Source: Acidobacteriota bacterium (lineage in GTDB: Bacteria; Acidobacteriota; Aminicenantia; Aminicenantales; Saccharicenantaceae). From it: a DNA stretch of 64,000 nucleotides. How positions within the stretch are numbered: the first letter of the stretch is position 1; every line of letters starts with the position of its first letter. A program made the translations under genes and the position numbers. Positions 51,786-60,690 of the stretch are shown here, piece by piece. The stretch lies in contig JBDKSB010000002.1 of NCBI GenBank assembly GCA_039683095.1, positions 1-64,000 of the forward strand, in the 5' to 3' direction. The notes beneath the pieces were generated by a model. That model was not told the origin of the DNA. It did no database searches and was given only the letters and a program-made list of their open reading frames with translations.

Positions 51786-53269
51786 CGGACTTCTCCTTTG
51801 CGCAGGGTGTGCTTGAACTGGCCGGCGGCGTCGTAGACCTCGATCGCGTCGAGATCGCCGAGGTAGGCTCCTATCCATTCGGGACGGCCGACGATGACCA
51901 CGACGGGCCTGGCCGCCAGGTACTTGCGGGCGGCGAGCCGCACCAGCTCGGTATCCACGCGCTTGATCTCCTCCGGTCCGCGGTCCCACTGGCCCTGGCC
52001 GAGGCCGAGCGCGATATAGCGGGCCAGCCATTCGGCGAAGCCGCCGGGCGACTCGAGCCGCAGGGGCAGGCTCCCGACAAGGTAGGACTTGGCCTCCTCG
52101 ATCTCGGAGGGGACGGCCGGCCCGGTGGCCAGGTCGCTGATCTCCCCGAGGATCTCGCGGACGGCCGGGCCGAGGGATTCCGGGTGGACCCGGGCCCGGG
52201 CCCAATAGACCCCGCAGGACGCGAACACCTCCATTTCGCTGAAGGCATAGGTGGCGTAGCCCTTATCCTCGCGCAGGTTCTGGAACAGGCGGTTCATGGT
52301 CGTCCCGCCCAGGACCTGCTTGAGGACGAGGACCGGGTAGAAGTCCGGATTGGAGGAGCCCATGACGATGTTGCCGGCGAAGACCGTGGCGGCGTCGAGG
52401 TCCGGATCCTCGACATAGCAGATCCGGTCCCGTGTGTTCTGGGGCGGCGGAGGCGGCGGCATCCATTCCGGCGAGGGGCCGGACCAGGCGCCGAAGTGGC
52501 TGCCGATCTTCTGGGCCATGGCCGCGCCCTCGATCGGGCCGGAGACGATGATGGCCGAGTTGCCCGGCCGGTAAAAGCGGTTATAGAAGGCCTCGACGTC
52601 GCGGGTGGTGATGAACTTGATCGCCTTCTCGCTGTAGGCCGCCGCGTGGTAGGGATGGTTCTCGAAGAGGACGCTCAGGAGCTGGATCCAGCCCAGGACC
52701 TCGGGGTCCTTTTTCCGTCCCTGCATCTCCCAGAAGGCCGAGCGGCGGACCCCGGCCAGCTCGCGCTCGCTGAACGACGCCTCGAGGGTGATCAGGCGGA
52801 GGATGTAGACGGCCCGGTCGAGAGATTCTTCCAGCACGGTCATCGTCAGGACGGTATAGTCCATGAACACGGTGGCGGAGAAATCCGCCCCGATGGATTC
52901 GATCATGTTCTCGATGTATTCGGACGAGAGCATCTTCGTCCCTTTGCCGATCATGCGGGCCGTCGCGTCCGCCACTCCGGGCCGGCCGGCCGGAGAGTCG
53001 ACGACGCCCGCGCGGATGACCATCTGGAGGGTGACCAGGTGGGTCTCGGGCCGGCGGGCCGCGGCCACGGTCAGGCCGTTGGCCAGGACGAACGTCTCGA
53101 CCTGGGGCAGGCGCAGCTCCAGGGGCTGGGCGTCGGGCAGGGGAGGCGTCCGGCGGAAACGCTCCTGGGCGCCGGCCGGGCGGGCCGGCCCCAGCGCGGC
53201 CGCGGCCGCGGCAATCAGGACCACGGCGGCCGGGCCGAGCCTGCGGCGGGGGACGGTCGCTGTCCTCAT
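51782..53269 (-). CDS. M16-family peptidase homologue, no zinc motif (partner chain)
   Basis: A 495-residue exported M16 protein (signal peptide ending GPARPAGAQ). The HxxEH position reads AGRPGVADATARM (about 94-106) with neither His present. The C-terminal anchor motif LREDKGYATYAFSEME is intact, as in inactive partner subunits of two-chain M16B peptidases. It also has a proline run PPPPPP near residue 300. It is coupled by ATGA to the upstream chain and by ATGA to ftcD downstream. Confidence 0.85.
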   Translation of the reverse strand: MRTATVPRRRLGPAAVVLIAAAAAALGPARPAGAQERFRRTPPLPDAQPLELRLPQVETFVLANGLTVAAARRPETHLVTLQMVIRAGVVDSPAGRPGVADATARMIGKGTKMLSSEYIENMIESIGADFSATVFMDYTVLTMTVLEESLDRAVYILRLITLEASFSERELAGVRRSAFWEMQGRKKDPEVLGWIQLLSVLFENHPYHAAAYSEKAIKFITTRDVEAFYNRFYRPGNSAIIVSGPIEGAAMAQKIGSHFGAWSGPSPEWMPPPPPPQNTRDRICYVEDPDLDAATVFAGNIVMGSSNPDFYPVLVLKQVLGGTTMNRLFQNLREDKGYATYAFSEMEVFASCGVYWARARVHPESLGPAVREILGEISDLATGPAVPSEIEEAKSYLVGSLPLRLESPGGFAEWLARYIALGLGQGQWDRGPEEIKRVDTELVRLAARKYLAARPVVVIVGRPEWIGAYLGDLDAIEVYDAAGQFKHTLRKGEVR

Positions 53270-54600
53270 TGCGGCCCGAACTCCAGGACCACGCGGTTCT
53301 GCGGGATGAAATACTTGGCGGCGAAGCTGAGCAGGTTCTGGGGGCTGACGCTCAGGACCCGGCCGAGATCCCGCCGGATGGCCTCCTGGTCCTGTCCCGC
53401 GAGGAAGGCATCGACGAGGAAGCGGGCCTTGCCCATATTGGTCGAGAGGCGGTCGTAGTAGTCCTGCTTGAGCCGGCGCCTCGCCTTGTTGATGTCGTCC
53501 TGGGAGACCGTGTTCGTCTTGAGCTTGTCGATCTCGGAGAGGACGGCCTTCTCGGAGCGCGCGACCAGGATGGCGTTGGTGCAGAAGGCGAAGATCTTCA
53601 GGGTCCCGACGCCCGGCCGCTCGTCCAGGCCGCCGGTCAGATAGCGGGCCGTCAGGTCCCGCCGCAGCAGCCGGTTCCGCAGCCGCGACGTTTCGCCGTC
53701 GAGCAGGACGTACTCGAGGAGCCGCAGGCACTCCGAGTCGCCCGGCTGCAGGGGGGAGAAGCGGAAGCCCATGTGAAAGCCGGCGTTCCCGCCCGGGATC
53801 CGGGCGAAGCGCACGACCGCGTCGTTCAGGCGCTGGAACTGCGAAGGCGGCACGGCAGGGACATCGGGTCCGGACGGGATGGTCTCGAAGTAGCGGGCAA
53901 CGAGCTCCCGGGCGCGGCCGGGATCGATGTTGCCGACCACGCAGAGCACGGCGTTGTTCGGGACATAATAGGTCCGGTGGAACTCCAGGACGTCGGCCTC
54001 GGCGATCCCGGCCAGGTTCGCGTCGACCAGGGGATGCCCGTAGAGGGGGTCGGGGAAGAGGAGCATGTCGAACTGGGAGAAAGTGGCGTAATACGGGTCG
54101 GCGGCCGTCCGGGCCTTGTATTCGTCGACCAGCTCCGAGCGCGTCCGCTCGATGGCCGCCGGCGTGATGACCAGGGACTTCATCCGGTCGGATTCGAGCC
54201 ACAGGGCCAGGGGCAGCTGGTTCGAAGGCAGGGTCTCGTAGAACAGGGCCTTGTCGGGCGTCGTCGTGGCATTGAGCTCCCCCCCGACCTTCTGGACGTA
54301 GGTCAGGTGCTGCAAGGGGGGGACGTTCTCCGATCCCTGGAACATCAGGTTCTCCAGGAGGTAGGCCAGGCCCTCCTGGCCCGGCTTCTCGCGCAGGGAG
54401 CCCGCCGCGTAGCCGACGGCCACCGTCACCAGCGGAAGACGGGGATCCTCGGCCAGGACGACCCGCAGCCCGTTGCGCAGCCGGTAGGTCTGGAAGGCAA
54501 AGGGGAACGGCGCCGCGGCGGCCTCCTGCGCCTCCGCGGACATCGGCCCGGGAAACGCGATCAAGGCGGCCAAGATAAGGGTCTGGGCCGTTTTCCTCAT
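53266..54600 (-). CDS. M16-family peptidase homologue with degenerate zinc motif (YLLEN)
   Basis: A 444-residue exported M16 protein (signal peptide RKTAQTLILAALIAFPG). The family core is clear (LRNGLRVVLAEDPRLPLV, GSLREKPGQEGLAYLLENLMF). However, the inverted zinc motif His-x-x-Glu-His is Tyr80-Leu-Leu-Glu83-Asn84, so both histidines are lost, although the downstream acidic helix SELVDEYK remains. Together with its equally motif-less partner, this pair looks non-proteolytic. The ATG at 54600 is preferred over an upstream TTG. Confidence 0.88.
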   Translation of the reverse strand: MRKTAQTLILAALIAFPGPMSAEAQEAAAAPFPFAFQTYRLRNGLRVVLAEDPRLPLVTVAVGYAAGSLREKPGQEGLAYLLENLMFQGSENVPPLQHLTYVQKVGGELNATTTPDKALFYETLPSNQLPLALWLESDRMKSLVITPAAIERTRSELVDEYKARTAADPYYATFSQFDMLLFPDPLYGHPLVDANLAGIAEADVLEFHRTYYVPNNAVLCVVGNIDPGRARELVARYFETIPSGPDVPAVPPSQFQRLNDAVVRFARIPGGNAGFHMGFRFSPLQPGDSECLRLLEYVLLDGETSRLRNRLLRRDLTARYLTGGLDERPGVGTLKIFAFCTNAILVARSEKAVLSEIDKLKTNTVSQDDINKARRRLKQDYYDRLSTNMGKARFLVDAFLAGQDQEAIRRDLGRVLSVSPQNLLSFAAKYFIPQNRVVLEFGPQ

Positions 54601-54658
54601 TTCTTTCGATGACGTCCTGGAGCCGGACAAAGCCTAACAATAACACAAAGCCCCGCCG

Positions 54659-54687
54659 TTGAAAACCCCTCTGGAATGTGCTATTTT
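54659..54687 (+). promoter_or_regulatory. Candidate promoter for ahcY
   Basis: TTGAAA (54659-54664), 17 nt, TATTTT (54682-54687) with an extended TGC. The leader is about 40 nt and carries GAAGGGAG. Confidence 0.6.
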
Positions 54688-54733
54688 GGGCCGGAAACTC
54701 AGGGCCGGGCGGCCGGTCCGAAGGGAGAATCCT

Positions 54734-55990
54734 ATGGATTGCGACATCAAGGACCCGGGCCTGGCCGGGAAGGGCAAGCTGAGGATGGAATGGGCCGCGC
54801 GGTCCATGCCCGTGGTCGAGGCGATCAAGAGCGCCTTCGCCAAGGAACGGCCTCTCAAGGGCGTCCGCATCGCGGCCTGCCTGCACGTCACTTCGGAGAC
54901 GGCCAACCTGATGGAGGCCCTCAAGCTCGGCGGGGCCGACGTCCGCCTCTGCGCTTCCAACCCCCTCAGCACCCAGGATGACATCACGGCCACCCTGGTC
55001 AAGCATCACAAGATACCGGTCTTCGCCATCAAGGGGGAGGACCCCGCGACCTATTACCGCCACATCCTCCAGGCCCTCGAGCACCGTCCGACCATCACCA
55101 TGGACGACGGCGCCGACCTGGTCTCGGTGACGCATTCCAAGAGGCAGGACCTCCTGCCCGGCATCCTGGCCGGGACCGAGGAAACGACCACCGGGGTCAT
55201 CCGGCTGAAGAGCATGGCCAAGAGCGGCGTCCTCCGCTATCCCATCGTCGCTGTCAACGACGCCCAGACGAAACACCTCTTCGACAACCGGTACGGCACC
55301 GGCCAGAGCACCCTCGACGGCATCCTCCGGGCCACCAACGTCCTCCTGGCGGGGCTCCGCTTCGTCGTGGCCGGCTACGGCATGTGCGGCCGGGGCGTGG
55401 CCCTCCGGGCCCGGGGAGCCGGGGCGCATGTCATCGTCACCGAGATCGACCCCATCCGGGCCATCGAGGCCGTCATGGACGGCTATGAGGTCATGCCCAT
55501 GGCCGACGCGGCGCCGCTCGGGGACATCTTTCTGACCGTCACCGGCAACAAGGCGGTCGTCCGCAAGGAGCACTTCCGGCTCATGAAGGACGGGGCCATC
55601 GTGGCCAACGCCGGGCATTTCAACGTCGAGATCGACATCCCGGCCCTCGAGTCCATGGCCCGCTCTAAGCGGCGGGTGCGCGATTTCGTCGACGAGTACA
55701 CGCTGGCGGACGGCCGCCGCATCCACCTGCTGGGAGAAGGGCGCCTGATCAACCTGGCCGCGGCCGAGGGACATCCGGCCATGGTCATGGACATGAGCTT
55801 CGCCAACCAGGCCCTGAGCGTGCGCTGGCTGCTCGGGCAGGCCGAGAGCCTGCCCAAGTCCGTCTTCCCGGTGCCCGAGGAGATCGACCGGGAGATCGCG
55901 GCCATGAAGCTCGCGTCGATGGGCGCCGCGGTCGACAAGCTGACGGCGGCTCAGAAGAAATACCTCGCGGGTTGGCAGGAAGGCACCTGA
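54734..55990 (+). CDS. ahcY: Adenosylhomocysteinase (short, archaeal-like type)
   Basis: A 418-residue NAD-dependent enzyme that splits S-adenosylhomocysteine into homocysteine and adenosine, restoring methyl-transfer capacity. It shows [18 protein letters not shown], the catalytic Asp in [34 protein letters not shown], the NAD fold [21 protein letters not shown] and [10 protein letters not shown]. It lacks the insertion seen in long bacterial and eukaryotic forms. Short forms like this include enzymes active on S-inosylhomocysteine, so substrate preference is open. The start at 54734 has GAAGGGAG upstream. Confidence 0.93.
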   Translation: MDCDIKDPGLAGKGKLRMEWAARSMPVVEAIKSAFAKERPLKGVRIAACLHVTSETANLMEALKLGGADVRLCASNPLSTQDDITATLVKHHKIPVFAIKGEDPATYYRHILQALEHRPTITMDDGADLVSVTHSKRQDLLPGILAGTEETTTGVIRLKSMAKSGVLRYPIVAVNDAQTKHLFDNRYGTGQSTLDGILRATNVLLAGLRFVVAGYGMCGRGVALRARGAGAHVIVTEIDPIRAIEAVMDGYEVMPMADAAPLGDIFLTVTGNKAVVRKEHFRLMKDGAIVANAGHFNVEIDIPALESMARSKRRVRDFVDEYTLADGRRIHLLGEGRLINLAAAEGHPAMVMDMSFANQALSVRWLLGQAESLPKSVFPVPEEIDREIAAMKLASMGAAVDKLTAAQKKYLAGWQEGT

Positions 55991-56010
55991 CCCGCGGCCG
56001 GGGCCGCGGG
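55991..56010. terminator. Possible bidirectional terminator between ahcY and the TPR gene
   Basis: CCCGCGGCC and its complement (55991-55999, 56002-56010) form a strong hairpin with a 2-nt loop between convergent genes. There is no clean T-run on either side, so the call is weak. Confidence 0.35.
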
Positions 56011-56014
56011 CGGA

Positions 56015-56782
56015 CTATTTCTGTTCGCCGATCAGCCTCAGATAGCGGGCGATCGTATCCCGCGTGTCCGGGTCCGTGATCTTCCCCTGGATCTTGAGGA
56101 AGACCTCCTTGGACCGGGCGTAGTCCCCGTTCTTGAAGCAGGCCGCGCCCAGGTTGTAATTGAAGAGCAGGTCCTCGGGCACGATCTTGACGGCCGCCTC
56201 GTAGGCGGACACGGCGCCGTCGAGGTCGTTCTTCTTCTCCAGGACCTGGCCGCGGATATTATGGGCCATGGCCAGGCGCGGCTTGATCTGGATGGCCTTG
56301 TCGGCGTTATCGAGGGCCTCGTCCAGCCGGCCCTGCAGGACATAGAGCCGGGCCAGATTGCAGTAGGGAAGCTCCCGATTCTGATAGGTCAGGTCGGCCA
56401 GGGCCCTGCGAAACTCCTCCTCGGCCTTGTCGAGCTGGTTCATCCCCTGGTAGACCGTGCCCAGGTTGTTGTGGGCCTCGGTGAACCTGGGATTGATCTC
56501 CAGGCATTTCTGGTAGGCCTTGGCCGATTCGTCCAGGCGCCCGCGCATGGAATGGGCCAGCCCCAGGGCGTTCCAGGCCAGGTAGTAGCGGGTATCGAGG
56601 GTCAGGGACTTGACCAGGTACCTGACGGCGTTGTCGATGTCGCTCTGGTTCAGGTAGAACAAGCCGAGGTTGTACTGGTACTTGGGGTCCTTCTCCCGGG
56701 CCCGCTGCACCTTGGCCTGCGACGAGGCGCAGAAAGCGAGGCTGGCGCAAATCGTCACGACGGCTATGGCTTTGACTCGCAT
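56015..56782 (-). CDS. Exported tetratricopeptide repeat protein (PilW/Tgl-like)
   Basis: A 255-residue protein with an N-terminal signal (VKAIAVVTICASLAFC) and about six TPR units, for example YQYNLGLFYLNQSDIDNAVR, AWNALGLAHSMRGRLDESAK and AHNNLGTVYQGMNQLDKAEE. The unusual fourth unit (LPYCNLARLYVLQGRLDEAL) resembles pilus-stability lipoproteins PilW/PilF/Tgl, and pilT is in the window, but the lipobox-like SLAFC is imperfect. It may be the last gene of the asnS run, 33 nt after gpsA. AAGGAGGAG precedes the ATG. Confidence 0.8.
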   Translation of the reverse strand: MRVKAIAVVTICASLAFCASSQAKVQRAREKDPKYQYNLGLFYLNQSDIDNAVRYLVKSLTLDTRYYLAWNALGLAHSMRGRLDESAKAYQKCLEINPRFTEAHNNLGTVYQGMNQLDKAEEEFRRALADLTYQNRELPYCNLARLYVLQGRLDEALDNADKAIQIKPRLAMAHNIRGQVLEKKNDLDGAVSAYEAAVKIVPEDLLFNYNLGAACFKNGDYARSKEVFLKIQGKITDPDTRDTIARYLRLIGEQK

Positions 56783-56815
56783 CCGTCTCCTCCTTGACCT
56801 GGTGATCCCCGGCCG

Positions 56816-57811
56816 TCACTCCGCTTTGAGCGTCCGGCACATCAGCTCTTCCACGGCTTTCTGGGGCGACTTGCCGCGGTAGAGTACCTGGTAGATCTCT
56901 TCGGAAATGGGCATCTCCACCCCGAGGGCCCGGGAGATGCGGCGGGCGGCCACGGTCGTGTGGACGCCCTCGGCGACCATGCGCATCCCGGCCAGGATCT
57001 CCCGGAGGCTCCGTCCCCGGCCGAGCTCATGGCCGACGCGGTGGTTGCGGCTCAGCTCCCCGGTGCAGGTCAGGACGAGGTCGCCGATCCCGGCCAGGCC
57101 GGAGAATGTCTCCCGGCGGGCCCCCAGGGCCAGCCCGAGGTTGGTGATCTCGACCAGGCCCCGGGTGATCAGCGCGGCCCGGGTGTTCAGGCCGAATTTC
57201 ATCGAGTCGGCGATGCCGGCGGCGATGGCGACGACGTTCTTCAGCGCCCCGGCCACCTCGACACCGGTCACGTCGGTCGAGGTGTAAGCCCGAAGGGCCA
57301 CGCTGGAGATGAGGTGCTGAACCTCGCGGGCCGCGCCGGGATCGCGCGAGGCGATCACCAGGGCCGTGGGGTGGCCGGCGGCGACCTCCTTGGCGAAGCT
57401 CGGGCCGGACAGGACGGCCAGGCGAGGGCGGATCTGAGGCCGGAAGACCTCCTCCATGACCTGGCTCATCCGCATCAGGGTCTTCTTGTCGAAGCCCTTG
57501 GTCAGGCTGACCACGACCTGGTCCCGCCGCAGGACCGGGGCGATCCGGGCGTAGACGGCCCGGCAGAACTGCGAGGGAACGGCGATGAAGACGGCGTCGC
57601 CGGCCGCCGCCGCCGCGCGGGCGTCGTCGCTGAAGCTCACGGCCTCGGGAAAACGGAAGCCGGGCAGGAAAGCCTTGTTCTCCCGGGTCTCGAGAGCCTC
57701 ATGGTAGATGTCCTCTTCCCGGATCCACAACGATACCGGCAGGCCGATCGAGCCGAGGTAGCGGGCGAAGGCCGACCCCCAGCTGCCGCCGCCAAGAACG
57801 GAAACGTTCAT
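56816..57811 (-). CDS. gpsA: Glycerol-3-phosphate dehydrogenase [NAD(P)+]
   Basis: A 331-residue enzyme that makes sn-glycerol 3-phosphate for phospholipid synthesis. It has the Rossmann motif VLGGGSWGSAFA, SLTKGFD, SGPSFAKEVA, the catalytic lysine block EVAGALKNVVAIAAGIADS and the substrate motif GIGDLVLTCTG with RNHRVG. It overlaps plsY (ATGA), pairing the enzyme with the acyltransferase that uses its product. Confidence 0.96.
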   Translation of the reverse strand: MNVSVLGGGSWGSAFARYLGSIGLPVSLWIREEDIYHEALETRENKAFLPGFRFPEAVSFSDDARAAAAAGDAVFIAVPSQFCRAVYARIAPVLRRDQVVVSLTKGFDKKTLMRMSQVMEEVFRPQIRPRLAVLSGPSFAKEVAAGHPTALVIASRDPGAAREVQHLISSVALRAYTSTDVTGVEVAGALKNVVAIAAGIADSMKFGLNTRAALITRGLVEITNLGLALGARRETFSGLAGIGDLVLTCTGELSRNHRVGHELGRGRSLREILAGMRMVAEGVHTTVAARRISRALGVEMPISEEIYQVLYRGKSPQKAVEELMCRTLKAE

Positions 57812-58398
57812 GAGACCTTTTCTCCAAGCTTTCGTTCCGTGCCGTCCAGGATGCGCCCGATGTTCCCGCGGTGGCGGGCGATGACCAGGAGGGCGATGGC
57901 CAGGGCGACGGCGGCCGCCGGCCGGGAGCCCCCCGTGGCGAAAACGGTCAGGGGAAAGGCGAGCGAGGCGATGATCGAGCCCAGCGACACGTAGCGCGTC
58001 AGGCCGACGATGAGGAAGAACAGGCCCAGGCAGCCCAGGCACGGGGCCCAGGCGATGGCCGCGAAAACGCCGAGGGAAGTGGCGACGCCCTTGCCGCCGC
58101 GGAAGCCGATGGAGAACGGAAAGCAGTGGCCGGCGACGGCCGCGAGCCCGCAGAACGCCGCGAAGACGGGGTCGGCGAACCACCTCGAGGCCAGGAAGAC
58201 CGGCAGGAACCCCTTGGCGACGTCGATCACGGCCACCGGCAGCGCCGTCTTCCAGCCCTTGAGCCGGAACACGTTGGTCGCCCCCGTGCCGCCGCTGCCG
58301 TATTTCCGGACGTCCTTCTTCCCGGCCAGCCGGACGAGCAGGTAACCGGTCGGGATGGACCCGGCGAGATACGAAGCGATGATCATCAGGATCCTCAT
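57808..58398 (-). CDS. plsY: Glycerol-3-phosphate acyltransferase PlsY
   Basis: A 196-residue inner-membrane enzyme that moves an acyl group from acyl-phosphate to glycerol 3-phosphate. Its three signature motifs are visible: SYLAGSIPTGYL, GSGGTGATNVFR and GFRGGKGVATSLG. It has about five helices. It overlaps both thpR (upstream) and gpsA (downstream) by ATGA. Confidence 0.96.
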   Translation of the reverse strand: MRILMIIASYLAGSIPTGYLLVRLAGKKDVRKYGSGGTGATNVFRLKGWKTALPVAVIDVAKGFLPVFLASRWFADPVFAAFCGLAAVAGHCFPFSIGFRGGKGVATSLGVFAAIAWAPCLGCLGLFFLIVGLTRYVSLGSIIASLAFPLTVFATGGSRPAAAVALAIALLVIARHRGNIGRILDGTERKLGEKVS

Positions 58399-58949
58399 GA
58401 CAGGATCGCCTCCGCGATGGAGCGGTATTCGGCGCCCTGGGGGCGAAGCAGGCTCTCGAACAGGATGATCTTGCCGACGGTCATGGCGCCGAAGGATTCA
58501 TCGCGATGCCTGGCCAGCTCGGCCATGGCCTTGTCGATCCGGCCCGGTCCCTTGACCCGGCCGAGCGTCAGGTGGGGCTTGAAAGCCCGGGCCTCGCGCT
58601 CGAAGCCCTCGGCCTCGAGCGCCAGCTCGAGATCCTCCTGCAGGGCGGCCAGCTCCGGCCCCGCGGCGCAGCCCGCCCAGAGGACCCGCGGGCTCCTCTC
58701 GGTCGGGAAGGCCCCGGTGCCCTCGAGCCGCAGGGAGAAAGGATGATGGCGGGAAGCCGCCGAAGCCAAGGCCTCCCGGACCCGGAGCGCCCGGTCGTCG
58801 TCGATCTCGCCCAGGAACTTGAGCGTCAGGTGCATCCCGTTTGCCTCGATCCAGCGGACATCGGCCCGGGCAGCCCGGAGCTCCCCGACGAGGGACTGGA
58901 GGCGCTCCTTGATCTCCGGGGCGAGGTCGATGGCGATGAAGGCTCTCAC
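58395..58949 (-). CDS. thpR: RNA 2',3'-cyclic phosphodiesterase
   Basis: A 184-residue 2H-phosphoesterase (formerly called 2'-5' RNA ligase). Both catalytic H-x-T-x motifs are present: His40-Leu-Thr42 in MHLTLKFLG and His126-Leu-Thr128 in KPHLTLGRV. The family opening RAFIAIDL points to the GTG at 58949; a GTG three codons earlier (58958) is also possible. No ribosome site precedes either. A TATAAT sits 7 nt before 58958 and overlaps the cinA stop, so the gene may have its own promoter inside the operon. Confidence 0.9.
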   Translation of the reverse strand: MRAFIAIDLAPEIKERLQSLVGELRAARADVRWIEANGMHLTLKFLGEIDDDRALRVREALASAASRHHPFSLRLEGTGAFPTERSPRVLWAGCAAGPELAALQEDLELALEAEGFEREARAFKPHLTLGRVKGPGRIDKAMAELARHRDESFGAMTVGKIILFESLLRPQGAEYRSIAEAILS

Positions 58950-58965
58950 GATATCCACGCGGGCT

Positions 58966-58971
58966 ATTATA
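58966..58971 (-). promoter_or_regulatory. Internal -10 hexamer TATAAT overlapping the cinA stop codon
   Basis: On the minus strand TATAAT contains the TAA of cinA and ends 7 nt before a GTG of thpR. No -35 was found by eye, and the promoter call is tentative. Confidence 0.35.
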
Positions 58972-60223
58972 AGGCCTTCGGCGGCCGCGGGAGAAGGCTT
59001 TTTCTTATCAGGTCGAGCGCCTTCTGAGAGGACTGGAACTTGACCTGCGAGCGGCCGCCGGCGAAGCGGCAGCACTCGACCGCCGCGCCGCGGCCGCGGG
59101 CCACGGCGATGTAGACCAGGCCGACGGGCTTGCGGGCCGTGCCGCCGCCGGGGCCGGCCACGCCGGTGACGGCCAGGCCGATATCGGCGCCCGCGGTCCT
59201 GCGGATGCCGAGGGCCATGGCCCGGGCCACGGGCGCGCTGACCGCGCCGTGGCGCTCGATGAGGGCGGTCGGCACGCCCAGCCTCTTCGTCTTGGCCCGG
59301 TTGGAGTAGGTCACCGCGGACTCGAGGAAATACTCCGAGCTGCCGGGGACCTCGGTCAGCCGGTGCCCGATGAGGCCGCCGGTGCAGGATTCGGCGCAGG
59401 CGATGGTCAGGCCCCGCTCCCGAAGGAGCCCCCCGACGACCTCCTCGAGGCCCCGTCCGTCCCGGGAATATATCCAGGGGCCGAGCGCCCGCTCGACGAC
59501 ACTCCCGAGCTCGTCCAACCGCGCTTCGGCCGCGTCCCCGGGACCGGCTCCGGTATACGTCAGGCGGATCGAGAGATCGCCGGGCACGGCCAGGGTGGTC
59601 ACGGTCACCCCGGACCGCACCATGGCGTAGACCGGCTTCAGCCGCATCTCCATGGCCGATTCGCCCAGGCCCGTCAGCCGGATGACCCGCCGCGCCGACA
59701 GGCCGCGCCCGAGTCCCTTCAGACGAGGGAGGACGTCCTTCTCGAACATCGGCAGGATCTCGTGGGGCGGGCCGGGCAGGAGGGCGATCCGGTTCCGCCG
59801 GGTCTCGACCCACTGGCCCGGGGCCGTGCCGTTGGGATTGTCCAGGACCTCGGCCCCGGCGATAACGTAGCATTGCTTGAGGTTCGAGGCGGCCATGGGC
59901 CAGCCCCGGCGACGGAACCTCTCCCGGATCTTCTCGCGGATCGAGGCCCGGAAAACGAGCCTGCGCCGCAGCACCCTGGCCAGGGTCTCGCGGGTCCGGT
60001 CGTCCTCGGTCGGGCCGAGGCCGCCCATGCACAGGACCAGGCCCGCCCGGGCGAGGGCCGTGCGCAGGGCGACCGACAGATCGCGCTCGCCGTCGCCGAC
60101 GATGGTCTTGAAGGCCACCCCCAAGCCGATGTCATTCAGCCCGGCCGTCAGCCGCAGCGAATTCGTGTCCAGGAAGTCCGGCGTCATGAGCTCCGAGCCG
60201 ACGGCGATGATCTCGATCTTCAT
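58967..60223 (-). CDS. cinA: CinA-family protein (competence/damage-inducible, NMN deamidase)
   Basis: A 418-residue protein with an N-terminal MoaB/MogA-like domain (IEIIAVGSELMTPDFLDTN, MGGLGPTEDD, LLPGPPHEI) and a C-terminal nicotinamide-mononucleotide deamidase domain (IACAESCTGGLIGHRLTEVP, AVTGVAGPGG, KPVGLVYIAV). It recycles NMN in pyridine nucleotide salvage; a DNA-uptake role is less clear. GGAGG stands 7 nt before the ATG at 60223, rather than the upstream TTG. The placement pgpA-cinA is common. Confidence 0.95.
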   Translation of the reverse strand: MKIEIIAVGSELMTPDFLDTNSLRLTAGLNDIGLGVAFKTIVGDGERDLSVALRTALARAGLVLCMGGLGPTEDDRTRETLARVLRRRLVFRASIREKIRERFRRRGWPMAASNLKQCYVIAGAEVLDNPNGTAPGQWVETRRNRIALLPGPPHEILPMFEKDVLPRLKGLGRGLSARRVIRLTGLGESAMEMRLKPVYAMVRSGVTVTTLAVPGDLSIRLTYTGAGPGDAAEARLDELGSVVERALGPWIYSRDGRGLEEVVGGLLRERGLTIACAESCTGGLIGHRLTEVPGSSEYFLESAVTYSNRAKTKRLGVPTALIERHGAVSAPVARAMALGIRRTAGADIGLAVTGVAGPGGGTARKPVGLVYIAVARGRGAAVECCRFAGGRSQVKFQSSQKALDLIRKSLLPRPPKAL

Positions 60224-60240
60224 GGATCGACCTCCGGGCC

Positions 60241-60690
60241 TCAAACGACGAGCAGGACCAGCCGCGCGAGGACCGCCGCGACGAGCCCGGCGCCGACGTC
60301 ATCGGCCATGATGCCCCAGCCGCCCGGAAGCCGCTCGAGCCGGCGGATGGGCCAGGGCTTGATGATATCAAAAAAGCGGAAGAGGGCGAACGAGACCGCC
60401 ACGGTGATCCAGCCCGCCGGCAGGAAGGCCAGGGCGACGAGCTGGCCGCAGACCTCGTCGACGACGATGCGTCCGGGGTCGGTCCGGCCGAGCTCGCGGG
60501 CGTAGCGCCCGGAGACAGCGACGCCGCCGAAGAAGACGGCGGCGACGGCGAGCGCGTAGAGCGGCGCGGCCAGGCCGCGGAGGAAGAAGCGGTAGAGAAG
60601 CGCGGCGGCGGCGCTGGCGACCGTGCCCGGGGCGAAGGGAGCCAGGCCGAGTCCGAAGAACGTGGCCAGGACGCGGCCGATGACCTTCAT
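60241..60690 (-). CDS. pgpA: Phosphatidylglycerophosphatase A
   Basis: A 149-residue inner-membrane phosphatase that makes phosphatidylglycerol. It shows the family blocks FFGLGLAPFAPGTVAS, DPGRIVVDEVCGQLVAL and FALFRFFDIIKPWPIRRLE. It overlaps rimO by ATGA and is followed by cinA after 17 nt. Here it belongs with plsY and gpsA of the same run. Confidence 0.95.
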   Translation of the reverse strand: MKVIGRVLATFFGLGLAPFAPGTVASAAAALLYRFFLRGLAAPLYALAVAAVFFGGVAVSGRYARELGRTDPGRIVVDEVCGQLVALAFLPAGWITVAVSFALFRFFDIIKPWPIRRLERLPGGWGIMADDVGAGLVAAVLARLVLLVV

